Positions 14,577-22,260 of a stretch of DNA of 28,913 bases are shown one piece after another. The number at the start of each line of letters is the position of its first letter. Positions within the stretch are counted from its first letter, which is position 1. This stretch comes from Verrucomicrobia bacterium UBA3841 (GTDB lineage Bacteria > Verrucomicrobiota > Kiritimatiellia > RFP12 > UBA1067). A program made the translations under genes and the position numbers. The stretch spans positions 1 to 28,913 of the forward strand of contig DGHT01000005.1 in assembly GCA_002392765.1 (NCBI GenBank). The letters are read 5' to 3'. A model generated the notes under the pieces. It did not search any database. It was not told the origin of the DNA and saw nothing but the letters and a program-made list of their open reading frames with translations.

Positions 14577-16178
14577 ATGAAGAAATCGGCCAAGACAAAA
14601 GAACTGCGACTTGAGGACATCCTTTTCAACTGCCGCGATCTGCTGCGCGGCAAGGCGAGCGTCGCCGACAAGCGCGATCTCATGCTGACGCTCGTGTTCC
14701 TCCGCTTCATCGGCGAGAAGTTCACGCTTCGCCGCGAGGAGGTCCGGCAGGAACTTCTCGCGAAGGGCTACGTGGGCGAATTTCTCGAAAAGCAGATGGA
14801 CAATCCCGCGCGCTACGGCGCGAAGGGATGCTTCTTTCTTCCCGATGACTGCCGCTGGGAGACGATTGCCAATCACAAGGCCGACAACAAGCTCAATGTC
14901 GATCTCGACGGCATCCTCAACCGGCTTGAAATCGACAACGACGCTCTCAAAGGCGCGCTCCCGCAGAAAATCTTCACGAGCGCCGAGATCTCGCCGAACG
15001 ACCTCAAGAAGGTCATCGACGAAATCGGCAAGGTCACGCATAAAAACTTTCCGGACCGCGACCTCATCGGGCGCGTCTACGAATACTACCTCCAGGCGTT
15101 CGCCATCCAGGCGAAGGACGCGAAGGAGCAAGGCGAGTTCTACACGCCGCACTCGATCGTCAACCTCATCGCTAGCATCATCGAACCGATCGACGGCACG
15201 ATCTACGATCCCTGCTGCGGCTCCGGCGGCATGTTCGTGCAGTCCGTGAAGATCATCGAGTCGCACGGCGGAAACAAGGACGCCGTGAGCGTGTACGGTC
15301 AGGAGTCCGATCCGGAGACATTCCGCCTCGCCAAGATGAACCTCGCCGTTCGCGGCATCAGCCACAACCTCGGGCCCAAGAACCAGTCCACGTTCGAGCA
15401 GGACTTCCATCGTGGCACGAAGATGGACTACATCATCGCCAATCCGCCGTTCAACCTGAAGAAGTGGAAGCCGAGCGCGGACGCGATTCCCAATCCGCTC
15501 TGGGGCACATATGGAACGCCGCCCGAGTCGAACGCCAACTACGCCTGGATCCTCCACATGCTCCACAAACTCAACGAGAAGAAGGGCATCGCGGGCTTCC
15601 TCCTCGCGAACGGCGCGCTGGACGACGAGGATACGCTCGGCATCCGGCGGAATCTCATCGAAAAGGACAAGGTCGAGGCGATTGTCGTTCTGCCACGCGA
15701 AATGTTCTACTCCACGGACATCTCCGTCACGATGTGGGTTTTGAATCAGAACAAGAAGGGCGGCAGATGGCATGGCCGGCAACTGCGCGATCGCTCGGGC
15801 GAAATCCTCTTCATCGACCTGCGCACGTGGAACCAGAACGTCTACGAGAAGAAGTACGTGCGCTTCACCGACGAGCAGATCGCCGCCGTCGTGAAAATCT
15901 ACCAGGACTGGCAAACGGTAGGGCGGTCGCCCCGCGACCGCCGCGACGAATACGCTCAGCCCGAACTCTACCGCGCCGTCCACAAGGATGAAATCGCCGC
16001 GAACAACTGGTCTCTCGTGCCGAGCCGCTACATCGAATTTGTTGACCGCGACACGGAACTCGACTACAAGACCGCGCTCACAACGGCAGGCGCGGCGGCA
16101 TCAGACCTGTTGAAGCGGCAGGACGAAAACGCCAAGCGCCTCGCCGTTGCTTTCAAGGCGCTGGGGGTGAAACTGTGA
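14577..16178 (+). CDS. hsdM: type I restriction-modification methyltransferase subunit HsdM
   Basis: 533 residues. The frame is open from 14487, but MKKSAKTKELRLEDILFNCRD at 14577 is where family members start. N-terminal helical domain (RLEDILFNCRDLLRGKASVADKRDLMLTLVFLRFI), then the adenine methyltransferase core: SAM-binding DPCCGSGGMFVQS from Asp211 and catalytic NPPF from Asn289 (IIANPPFNLKKW). GEFYTPHSIVNLI at about 183-195 is also typical. It makes N6-methyladenine at the sequence chosen by HsdS, protecting host DNA. The next gene overlaps its stop (GTGA). Odd: residues about 447-458 (VGRSPRDRRDE-like) come from an in-frame palindromic element located between the catalytic core and the C-terminal SLVPSRYIEF region. 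Confidence 0.95.
   Translation: MKKSAKTKELRLEDILFNCRDLLRGKASVADKRDLMLTLVFLRFIGEKFTLRREEVRQELLAKGYVGEFLEKQMDNPARYGAKGCFFLPDDCRWETIANHKADNKLNVDLDGILNRLEIDNDALKGALPQKIFTSAEISPNDLKKVIDEIGKVTHKNFPDRDLIGRVYEYYLQAFAIQAKDAKEQGEFYTPHSIVNLIASIIEPIDGTIYDPCCGSGGMFVQSVKIIESHGGNKDAVSVYGQESDPETFRLAKMNLAVRGISHNLGPKNQSTFEQDFHRGTKMDYIIANPPFNLKKWKPSADAIPNPLWGTYGTPPESNANYAWILHMLHKLNEKKGIAGFLLANGALDDEDTLGIRRNLIEKDKVEAIVVLPREMFYSTDISVTMWVLNQNKKGGRWHGRQLRDRSGEILFIDLRTWNQNVYEKKYVRFTDEQIAAVVKIYQDWQTVGRSPRDRRDEYAQPELYRAVHKDEIAANNWSLVPSRYIEFVDRDTELDYKTALTTAGAAASDLLKRQDENAKRLAVAFKALGVKL
15917..15947 (+). repeat. palindromic element inside hsdM
   Basis: GGTAGGGC leads into the perfect 9-bp stem GGCGGTCGC / GCGACCGCC with loop CCC (15922-15942), followed by GCGAC. 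It is translated in frame. It nearly matches 18643-18673 in hsdR, and 20702-20730 in the opposite orientation. Confidence 0.93.
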
Positions 16179-17371
16179 GTGCGGGTGTTTTGTCCGATTG
16201 CCTCGCGCAGAGACGCAGAGGCGCAGAGGGGAGCATAAATTCCGACTCGCCTAATAGCGATGTGCCGTGGCGGCACCTTGGCGAATTCATCGAAGAGTGC
16301 GATGAACGGAACGAGAAGGGGGTGTTTGCTATAACTGATGTCCGAGGAATCAGCATAAACAAGTCCGTCATCAATACTAAGGCAGACATGACAGGTGTTT
16401 CGCTTTCGTCTTATAAACAATTCAAGCATAATGAGTTTTGTGTTGTAACGGTCACGTCACGGAATGGCGGTAAGATTTCCTTGGCGCGGAACGAGGACGA
16501 AAACACGTATATCGTATCGTCGTCGTATGTCGTTTTTCGTATCCGATCAGAAGAGTTGATGCCTGAGTTTCTGTCTTTGTTGTTCGGCCGTTCAGAGTTT
16601 GATAGATATGCACGGTTCAATTCATGGGGTAGCGCACGAGAGGTGTTTAGCTATGCGGATATGACTCGTGTTGAAATCCCCGTTCCCTCGATCAAAGTCC
16701 AGAGGAAGGTTGTCGAAGCGTGGCAGGGATTGCGGAGGATGAAGGAGGAAAACGAAAGGCTCGCCGAACCGCTCTATGCTCTTTGTCGACATACAGTAGA
16801 GAATTTTAAATATAAGTACATATTGGTGCCGTTGAGCGATCTTATTGGATACCCTGAAGAACGTAACGAACAATTGACATATAGAAATGTTAAAGGTTTG
16901 ACGGTTTATAAGAAGTTCATTGATACCAAGGCAGACATGAGAGGTGTTTCGCTCAAGAATTATAAAATCGTTAGAACTGGTGACATTGGATATGTCCCTA
17001 CTACGAATCGAAACGGGGATAGAATCGCATGTGGTTTAGCAGAAGAAACTTGCATAGTTTCTTCAACTTATGAAGTGATACGCGTGAAGCAGCAAGATAA
17101 GTTGTTGCCGGCGTATTTGTTTATGTGGTTTGAACGTTCGGAGATGAATCGATTTGCACGATATCATTCATGGGGAAGTGCTCGTGAAACAATCACAAGG
17201 GAAAGACTATGTTCCTATAAGATCCCCTTGCCGCCGATTGAGGTGCAGCAGGCGATTGTGGATGTGTATCGTTGCGCGAACGAGGCGAAGAAGATCGCGG
17301 AGGAGGCCGACAGGCTGAGCCGCGAAGTCTGTCCCGCGCTCATTCGCTGGGCGGCGGAAGGGGGGCGATGA
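16175..17371 (+). CDS. hsdS: type I restriction-modification specificity subunit HsdS
   Basis: 398 residues from a GTG overlapping the hsdM stop. Two target-recognition domains are visible. TRD1, about 28-170, contains NTKADMTGVSLSSYK and ARFNSWGSAREVF. TRD2, about 215-355, contains DTKADMRGVSLKNYK and ARYHSWGSARETI. Each is followed by a helical spacer (QRKVVEAWQGLRRMKEENERLAEPL; VQQAIVDVYRCANEAKKIAEEADRLS). The two TRDs are clearly homologous, so the two halves of the bipartite target may be the same or very similar. The TRD-coding DNA is more AT-rich than hsdM and hsdR, as usual for exchanged specificity genes. The N-terminal 20 residues come from a CGCAGAG repeat. The stop directly abuts the hsdR ATG. 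Confidence 0.93.
   Translation: MSAGVLSDCLAQRRRGAEGSINSDSPNSDVPWRHLGEFIEECDERNEKGVFAITDVRGISINKSVINTKADMTGVSLSSYKQFKHNEFCVVTVTSRNGGKISLARNEDENTYIVSSSYVVFRIRSEELMPEFLSLLFGRSEFDRYARFNSWGSAREVFSYADMTRVEIPVPSIKVQRKVVEAWQGLRRMKEENERLAEPLYALCRHTVENFKYKYILVPLSDLIGYPEERNEQLTYRNVKGLTVYKKFIDTKADMRGVSLKNYKIVRTGDIGYVPTTNRNGDRIACGLAEETCIVSSTYEVIRVKQQDKLLPAYLFMWFERSEMNRFARYHSWGSARETITRERLCSYKIPLPPIEVQQAIVDVYRCANEAKKIAEEADRLSREVCPALIRWAAEGGR
16206..16229 (+). repeat. three tandem CGCAGAGR octamers at the 5' end of hsdS
   Basis: CGCAGAGA then CGCAGAGG twice, about ten codons after the start. They encode AQRRRGAEG. The 8-bp unit is out of phase with codons, so a change of one unit would frameshift hsdS. Confidence 0.85.
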
Positions 17372-20300
17372 ATGAGCAAGTTCTGCGAATCGACGTACGA
17401 AGAGGCGTTCATCGACCTGCTCGAACAGAACGGCTGGGAGTACACCTGCGGCGACGACCTCCACCGGAAGTTGGACGAGACGATCATCGAGGAGGACCTC
17501 CGCGACTACCTTTCGCGGAAATACGCCGACGAGGCGCTTGCAGACGACGAGATCGACGCCATCATCGCGAACCTGCGCAACACTGGCGACACATCCGCCT
17601 ACCTGACATTGCGAAAGGTGTTTTCGCTCTACTGCGGACGCGGCGACGGTTTCGTGTTCAAGCGCTTCGACGGAAACGACACTGCCCTGCCCGTCGACTA
17701 CATCGATTTCGAGACGCCCGGGAACAACACGTTCCGCGTAGTCAACCAGTTCACGGTCACGTACAAGGGCGGCACGAAAGAGCGTCGGCCCGACGTTCTT
17801 CTCTTCGTGAACGGCATTCCCGTGTGCATTGTGGAACTGAAGAATCCGGCGAAGGTCAACGCGACGGTCGAGGACGCCTACGACCAGATACACATCCGGT
17901 ACAAGCGCGACATCCCGCACCTGATGAAGTACTGCGCGCTCTCGTGCATCAGCGATGCGAGCAACACGCGGCTCGGAACGACGTATTCCGAGTACATCCA
18001 CTACTACGCCTGGAAGAAGGTCGAGAACGAAGACCCGGCGGCGAACAAGGGCGTGCCGCAGCTGGAGACGCTGATCAAGGGCGCTTACCGTCCGGACAGG
18101 CTTTTGCAGATCCTGCGCGACTTCGTGTACTTCCCCGACGTTTCGAGCGGACGCGAGGAGGAGGTTGTGTGCCGCTATCCGCAGTTCTTCGCGACGAACC
18201 TTCTTTCGGCGAGCATCGTGAAGCATCTGAGGAGCAGGGGCGGCGACGGGAAGGGCGGCACGTATTTCGGCGCGACCGGCTGCGGCAAGACGTACACGAT
18301 GCTCTTCCTTTCGCGCTATCTCGCGCTCAGGGAGGAGAGCGTGGGTTCCCCGACCATCGTCATTCTCGTCGACCGCGAGGATTTGCAGGACCAGACGTCC
18401 AAGCTGTTCATGCGTTCGGCGGAGTACCTTTCGAACGGCGAGGTGCGTGAAATCGAAAGCCGCACCGATCTGCGCGACGAGCTGAAGGTGCGCGAGAGCG
18501 GCGGCGTGTTCATCTGCACGATCCAGAAGTTCTCAGAGGGGACTGGACTCGTGAACGACAGGAGCAACATTATCTGCTTCAGCGACGAGGCGCACCGTTC
18601 GCAGCTGGGCGTGGGGTCGAAATTGCAGATTGTCGATGAAACGGCAGGGCGGTCGCCCCGCGACCGCCGCGACGATTTGGTAGGGTCACGCCGACGCGAT
18701 GGCCGCGACGTAAAACCCGGTGCATACGTGAAATACGGGTTCGCGAAGTATCTGCGCGACGCCTTTCCGAATGCGACGTACGTTGGCTTTTCCGGTACGC
18801 CCATTGACGAGACGATACACGTCTTCGGCGAAATCGTGGACAGCTACACGATGCGTCAGGCGGTCGCGGACGATGTGACGGTGGGGATCAAGTATGTTCC
18901 ACGCCTCGCCCGCGTCATTCTCGACAAGGAGAAGGCGAAGGAAATCGAAGACTACTACCGTCTCTGCGCGGACGAGGGCGCGAAGCCGGAGGACATCGCC
19001 GAAAGCAAGCAGGCGATGGCGTCACTGGAGGTCATCCTGAGCGACGAAGGACGCATCAAGCGTCTCGTCAAGGATATTGCGGAGCATTACGAGGCGATGT
19101 GCGCGGACAATCCGCAGTTGATCCAGAAGGCGATGGTCGTCTGCGCGTCTCGTCCGATCGCGTACCAGGTCTACGAGGAGTTCAGGAACATCCGTCCCGC
19201 GTGGTTTGAGGCGAAGGGGTTCCATGACGACGGACGGGTGAGCGACAAGGAGAGGGAGAAGCTGAAGGACATGCCGTTCTTGGGCCTCGTCGGCACGCAG
19301 GGGAACAACGACCCAGAGGCGATGTACGAGGCGTTCGGCGACAAGAAGCACCGCGAGGAGTTGGCGGAACAGTTCAAGCTCGAACACAGCAATTTCCGCG
19401 TCGCAATCGTGGTTGACATGTGGATTACGGGATTCGACGTGCCGAACCTGTGCGTGATGTACAACGACAAGCCGCTGCAGAAGCAGTCGCTGATCCAGAC
19501 GATCTCGCGTGTCAACCGCAAGTATCAGGTGTCGAAGGATGTCAAGAAGGAGTACGGACTCATTGTCGACTACATCGGCATCTACGAGAACATGCGCGAG
19601 GCGATGAAGAAGTACGGCGGCGACGCGGATGCTACGAGCGCCGACGAGGTGGAGACGGCGAAGGCGATCTTCGACGCGGAGCTGTCGGCGCTGAAGGAGA
19701 TGATGGAAGGGTGCGACATGGGCGACTTCTTCGGCGCTGATCCGCTGAAGAGGCTTCTGGCGCTGCAGAGAGGGGCGGAATACGTTCTCGCCATGCCGAG
19801 GGTCGAGGGCGAGAAGGTGTCGTTCCAGACGAGCTTCAAAGGACATCTGAAACGGCTGAAGCAGGCGTACGACATCTGCCATCCGGCGGGCGTTCTCGCC
19901 AAGGACGAGATCGAGTGGGCACAGATGCTCCTGGCGATCGGGGCGTTCATCAGGAAGGCGACCGACTCCGAGCATGACACGGCGTCCATGAACCGCCATG
20001 TGGAGCAGATGGTCAAGGAGGCGATCGCCTGCACGGGCGTGGAGTCTCTGCTGGACACCTCGAAGGATGCGGAACTGATCTTCTCGGAGGACTTCGAGGA
20101 ACGGCTCAAGGAGGTGAAACTTCCCAACACCAAGTTCCAGATGCTGGTGAAGATGATGAAGCGCGCCATCCGCGAATACTCCATGACGAACAAGGTTGCG
20201 GCGAAGCGATTCGACGACATGCTGGACGAGATCGTCAAGGAGTACAACAACCGCGACAGCAACGTGTTCGCGAACAAGGTCGCGGGTGAAGTGCACGAGG

Positions 20301-21238
20301 CCGTGATGAAGGAGGTCGAGAACAAGGTCGAAGGCCTTTCCGAGAAGATCATCGAACTCTTCAAGAAACTCAAGACGGACAAGGAGAAGTTCAAGGCGCT
20401 CGGCATCACGTTCGAGGAACAGGCGTTTTACGACATCCTCGTTGCCGTCCGTGACGACAACAAATTCGAATACGCCGATGAAAAGTGTCTCGAACTCGCC
20501 AAAAAGATCAAGGCGTTGATTGACGACACGGCGATCTACGCAGATTGGAAGAACAACGCGAATCTTCGGAACCAGCTGAACGTTGACATCATTGACTTGC
20601 TGTATGCCAACGGATATCCTCCTGCGTGGCATGAGAAGGTTTATGACCGCGTGATGGAACAGGTGGACAATTTCAAGCGTTATGAGGACGGCGATGGAGA
20701 GGACGGCGGTCGCGGGGCGATCGCCCTACCAGAGGTCGAACGCGCAGGAGCGCGTCCCTCCCGTGAGATTATTGCTTCGGTCGCGGCGGCGCTCAAGTTC
20801 CGCGAGTATCTGCCTGTGTATTCGCTTCGGGCGGCGTGCGGATATTTCGGCGACGGCGAGGAGGTTGCGCCGGACGGCTGGATAAAGGTGGAGAACTGCG
20901 GGAGGCTCGACGAGGGGATGTTCGTGGTGCGGGCGAGCGGACGTTCGATGGAGCCGAAGATACACGACGGCGACCTGTGCGTGATGCGCCAGTACGAGGG
21001 CGGCAGCCGGAACGGCGAAATCGTCCTAGCCCAGCATCGGGAGTGTTTCGACCCTGAATCGGGCGGCGCGTATTCAATCAAGAGGTATTCGAGCGAGAAG
21101 ACGATGGATGAAGACGGCTCGTGGCACCATGAGAAGATCACGCTCCTGCCTCTCAACCGCGACTACGAACCGATTGAGATCGACGGCAACGAGGATGGAG
21201 CGTTCAAGGTTGTGGCCGTGCTGAAGGGCGTTATGTAG
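17372..21238 (+). CDS. hsdR: type I restriction subunit HsdR fused to a LexA/UmuD-like S24 peptidase domain
   Basis: 1288 residues; typical HsdR proteins are about 1000-1100. Nuclease: RRPDVLLF (Asp141) and VELK (Glu155, Lys157), a PD-(D/E)xK site. Motor: GATGCGKT (300-307), DEAH (405-408), FSGTP, and VVDMWITGFDVPNLCVMY to QTISRVNRKY (motifs V-VI). Helical C-terminal region to about 1105, where MEQVDNFKRYEDG is a normal HsdR ending. After a repeat-encoded linker (about 1111-1131) comes an S24 domain: SLRAACGYFGDGEEV, VVRASGRSMEPKIHDGDLCVM (Ser1192) and YSIKRYSSEK (Lys1237). Cys1156-Gly1157 lies 36 residues before the serine, the same spacing as Cys24-Ser60 of UmuD. Inference: RecA-stimulated self-cleavage, tying restriction to DNA damage. 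Residues 424-446 are a second repeat insertion. Translocase and nuclease of the RM complex. Confidence 0.93.
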   Translation: MSKFCESTYEEAFIDLLEQNGWEYTCGDDLHRKLDETIIEEDLRDYLSRKYADEALADDEIDAIIANLRNTGDTSAYLTLRKVFSLYCGRGDGFVFKRFDGNDTALPVDYIDFETPGNNTFRVVNQFTVTYKGGTKERRPDVLLFVNGIPVCIVELKNPAKVNATVEDAYDQIHIRYKRDIPHLMKYCALSCISDASNTRLGTTYSEYIHYYAWKKVENEDPAANKGVPQLETLIKGAYRPDRLLQILRDFVYFPDVSSGREEEVVCRYPQFFATNLLSASIVKHLRSRGGDGKGGTYFGATGCGKTYTMLFLSRYLALREESVGSPTIVILVDREDLQDQTSKLFMRSAEYLSNGEVREIESRTDLRDELKVRESGGVFICTIQKFSEGTGLVNDRSNIICFSDEAHRSQLGVGSKLQIVDETAGRSPRDRRDDLVGSRRRDGRDVKPGAYVKYGFAKYLRDAFPNATYVGFSGTPIDETIHVFGEIVDSYTMRQAVADDVTVGIKYVPRLARVILDKEKAKEIEDYYRLCADEGAKPEDIAESKQAMASLEVILSDEGRIKRLVKDIAEHYEAMCADNPQLIQKAMVVCASRPIAYQVYEEFRNIRPAWFEAKGFHDDGRVSDKEREKLKDMPFLGLVGTQGNNDPEAMYEAFGDKKHREELAEQFKLEHSNFRVAIVVDMWITGFDVPNLCVMYNDKPLQKQSLIQTISRVNRKYQVSKDVKKEYGLIVDYIGIYENMREAMKKYGGDADATSADEVETAKAIFDAELSALKEMMEGCDMGDFFGADPLKRLLALQRGAEYVLAMPRVEGEKVSFQTSFKGHLKRLKQAYDICHPAGVLAKDEIEWAQMLLAIGAFIRKATDSEHDTASMNRHVEQMVKEAIACTGVESLLDTSKDAELIFSEDFEERLKEVKLPNTKFQMLVKMMKRAIREYSMTNKVAAKRFDDMLDEIVKEYNNRDSNVFANKVAGEVHEAVMKEVENKVEGLSEKIIELFKKLKTDKEKFKALGITFEEQAFYDILVAVRDDNKFEYADEKCLELAKKIKALIDDTAIYADWKNNANLRNQLNVDIIDLLYANGYPPAWHEKVYDRVMEQVDNFKRYEDGDGEDGGRGAIALPEVERAGARPSREIIASVAAALKFREYLPVYSLRAACGYFGDGEEVAPDGWIKVENCGRLDEGMFVVRASGRSMEPKIHDGDLCVMRQYEGGSRNGEIVLAQHRECFDPESGGAYSIKRYSSEKTMDEDGSWHHEKITLLPLNRDYEPIEIDGNEDGAFKVVAVLKGVM
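18643..18709 (+). repeat. two palindromic elements in tandem inside hsdR
   Basis: The first copy has the same perfect 9-bp stem as in hsdM (18648-18656 with 18660-18668, loop CCC). The second starts GGTAGGGT at 18679, has a decayed stem and ends GGCCGCGAC. Together they add about 22 Arg/Asp-rich residues in frame between the DEAH box and FSGTP, where HsdR proteins have a variable loop. Confidence 0.92.
20702..20764 (-). repeat. inverted palindromic element plus a second palindrome at the HsdR-S24 junction
   Basis: 20702-20730 is the hsdM element in reverse orientation (minus strand begins GGTAGGGCGATCGCCCCGCG). Next to it, 20740-20755 is ACGCGC-AGGA-GCGCGT, resembling the GGA-loop palindromes at 22261 and 28158. 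The pair encodes the linker between the HsdR helical region and the S24 domain. Confidence 0.88.
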
Positions 21239-21267
21239 ATTTCGTCCGCACCATAATCTCATCTGGG

Positions 21268-21303
21268 CGTGAAATCTGCCCCGCGCTCGTCCGCTGGGCG
21301 GGT
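21268..21303 (+). pseudogene. relic of an hsdS 3' end
   Basis: Translates as REICPALVRWAG and closely matches the last codons of the intact hsdS (REVCPALIRWAAEGGR, about 17318-17368) at the DNA level. It is followed by unrelated sequence rather than hsdR. Paired with the hsdR start relic at 22074. Confidence 0.7.
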
Positions 21304-21430
21304 AACACTGGAGCAAATCCGTCGAAACCAGAATCGGAGGGGGCAGTGTTTACGCATTTGAAAACGATTGCGGCATAAAGCGTGGTCTCTGGCAAGGCTA
21401 AGCCGAAACCTCCCTTAATGTGATTGAGAG

Positions 21431-21541
21431 TCACCGGTTCTCGAATGCCAAGGTCGTCAAGTGTGCGCGTCTAGGCGCATAGAAATCCTGCGCTTCGAAG
21501 AGATCGAACTCCGCAAGGGCTGTAAGACGAACGTTTTTCAT
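21431..21541 (-). pseudogene. truncated RelE/ParE-type toxin
   Basis: 36 codons starting MKNVRLTALAEFDLFEAQDFYAPRR, matching the N-terminus of RelE/ParE toxins (a VRLTPEAE-DL-EA-DFY pattern). The frame then leaves the family and stops; full toxins have about 95 residues and the catalytic or gyrase-binding C-terminal part is missing. ATG lies one base beyond the antitoxin stop, so this was the second gene of the pair. Another frame at 21231-21434 (TLNHIKGGFGLALPE) is open but unrecognised. Confidence 0.65.
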
Positions 21542-21542
21542 T

Positions 21543-21770
21543 TTAGAGGGCAGCTCTTCGGGCGGCAAGGCGCGCCTTTACTTCAGACCAGTCGTAAACC
21601 GGGAGCTTCCCCTCGGCGTAAAGCTTCTCTCTGCGAGCCAATTCGCGTTCATGCCACGCAGGGGGAGTGTACTCGGCCGAAGATGTTTCAAGAGACGCCC
21701 AAAGATAGTCCATCGTCTGGACTTTCTCGGCGACATCCATTTCGTCAATTGCTTTCATCACGGCAGGCAT
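21543..21770 (-). CDS. addiction-module antitoxin (TIGR02574-like)
   Basis: 75 residues from the ATG at 21770, with AAAGGA upstream. AEKVQTMDYLWASLE, PPAWHERELARREKLYAEGK and YDWSEVKARLAARRAAL are the recurring pattern of the 'putative addiction module component' family, in which the C-terminal helix wraps the partner toxin. A good -10 is present upstream. The cognate toxin is truncated, so the antitoxin is now an orphan. It could still repress its own promoter or neutralise related toxins elsewhere. Confidence 0.8.
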   Translation of the reverse strand: MPAVMKAIDEMDVAEKVQTMDYLWASLETSSAEYTPPAWHERELARREKLYAEGKLPVYDWSEVKARLAARRAAL

Positions 21771-21796
21771 GTCGGTGTTTCCTTTCGTCGCGCATT

Positions 21797-21804
21797 ATTA
21801 TACC
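21797..21804 (-). promoter_or_regulatory. -10 element for the antitoxin gene
   Basis: The minus strand reads TTTTTGGTATAATAATG, again an extended TATAAT; no convincing -35 (TGCCAT region only). It is about 27 bases before the start codon. Confidence 0.55.
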
Positions 21805-21848
21805 AAAAATTCGTGACGATGGCATGAAAATTTGAAAAGGAGGTAAAG

Positions 21849-22081
21849 ATGAACGAGCAGCAAGAACTTGGAAGTCTGTTCAGGGATTGACTTCGGATCC
21901 CGACCAGGCAAAACAGTTGCAGGAAACGCGGCCGCTCTCGAAGATTCCAGATTCGTTTTCGCGGATCGTGGTGGTGAAAGACGAGATCAAGCCCTGGATA
22001 GACGAGCAAGGCGTCTTGACCGCGGGACTTCTTGATTTTCTGACCGACGAAAACATCCTGAAGGACTCTCGCTATGGGTAA
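21849..22081 (+). pseudogene. remnant of a DUF4143-type AAA ATPase gene
   Basis: A strong GGAGG precedes MNEQQELGSLFRD, which stops after 13 codons. In another frame from 21887, LTSDPDQAKQLQETRPLSKIPDSFSRIVV and PWIDEQGVLTAGLLDFLTDENIL match the C-terminal end of AAA_14/DUF4143 ATPases. This looks like a gene that lost its middle, leaving the start and tail out of frame. Family recalled, not searched. Confidence 0.6.
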
Positions 22082-22187
22082 GTTCCGCGAATCGACGTAT
22101 GAAGCGGCGTTCATCGACCTGGAGAACGACGCAGAGTATTCGACCCGATACCGCGCGATAGCCGAATTCAAGGGCGTCGTTGCCTGA
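22074..22187 (+). pseudogene. relic of an hsdR 5' end
   Basis: MGKFRESTYEAAFIDL closely matches the intact HsdR start MSKFCESTYEEAFIDL, with high DNA identity over the first 48 bases. It then switches to unrelated sequence (ENDAEYSTRYRAIAEFKGVVA) and stops. With the hsdS relic at 21268, it marks a second hsdS-hsdR junction opened by about 770 bp that now holds the antitoxin gene and ATPase relic. Confidence 0.75.
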
Positions 22188-22260
22188 AATACGCAATGCA
22201 AACATTAGAAAGGCGAATGATAGTGGCAGAGAAGTCGACTGCTCCACGTCCTTTCTCGGT

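Noticed and set aside
14223..15983. 586-codon minus-strand frame opposite hsdM
   Set aside because: Shadow of hsdM; no domain features, and it crosses the direct repeat and terminator.
19022..20632. 536-codon minus-strand frame opposite hsdR
   Set aside because: Shadow of hsdR with biased composition and no recognisable domain.
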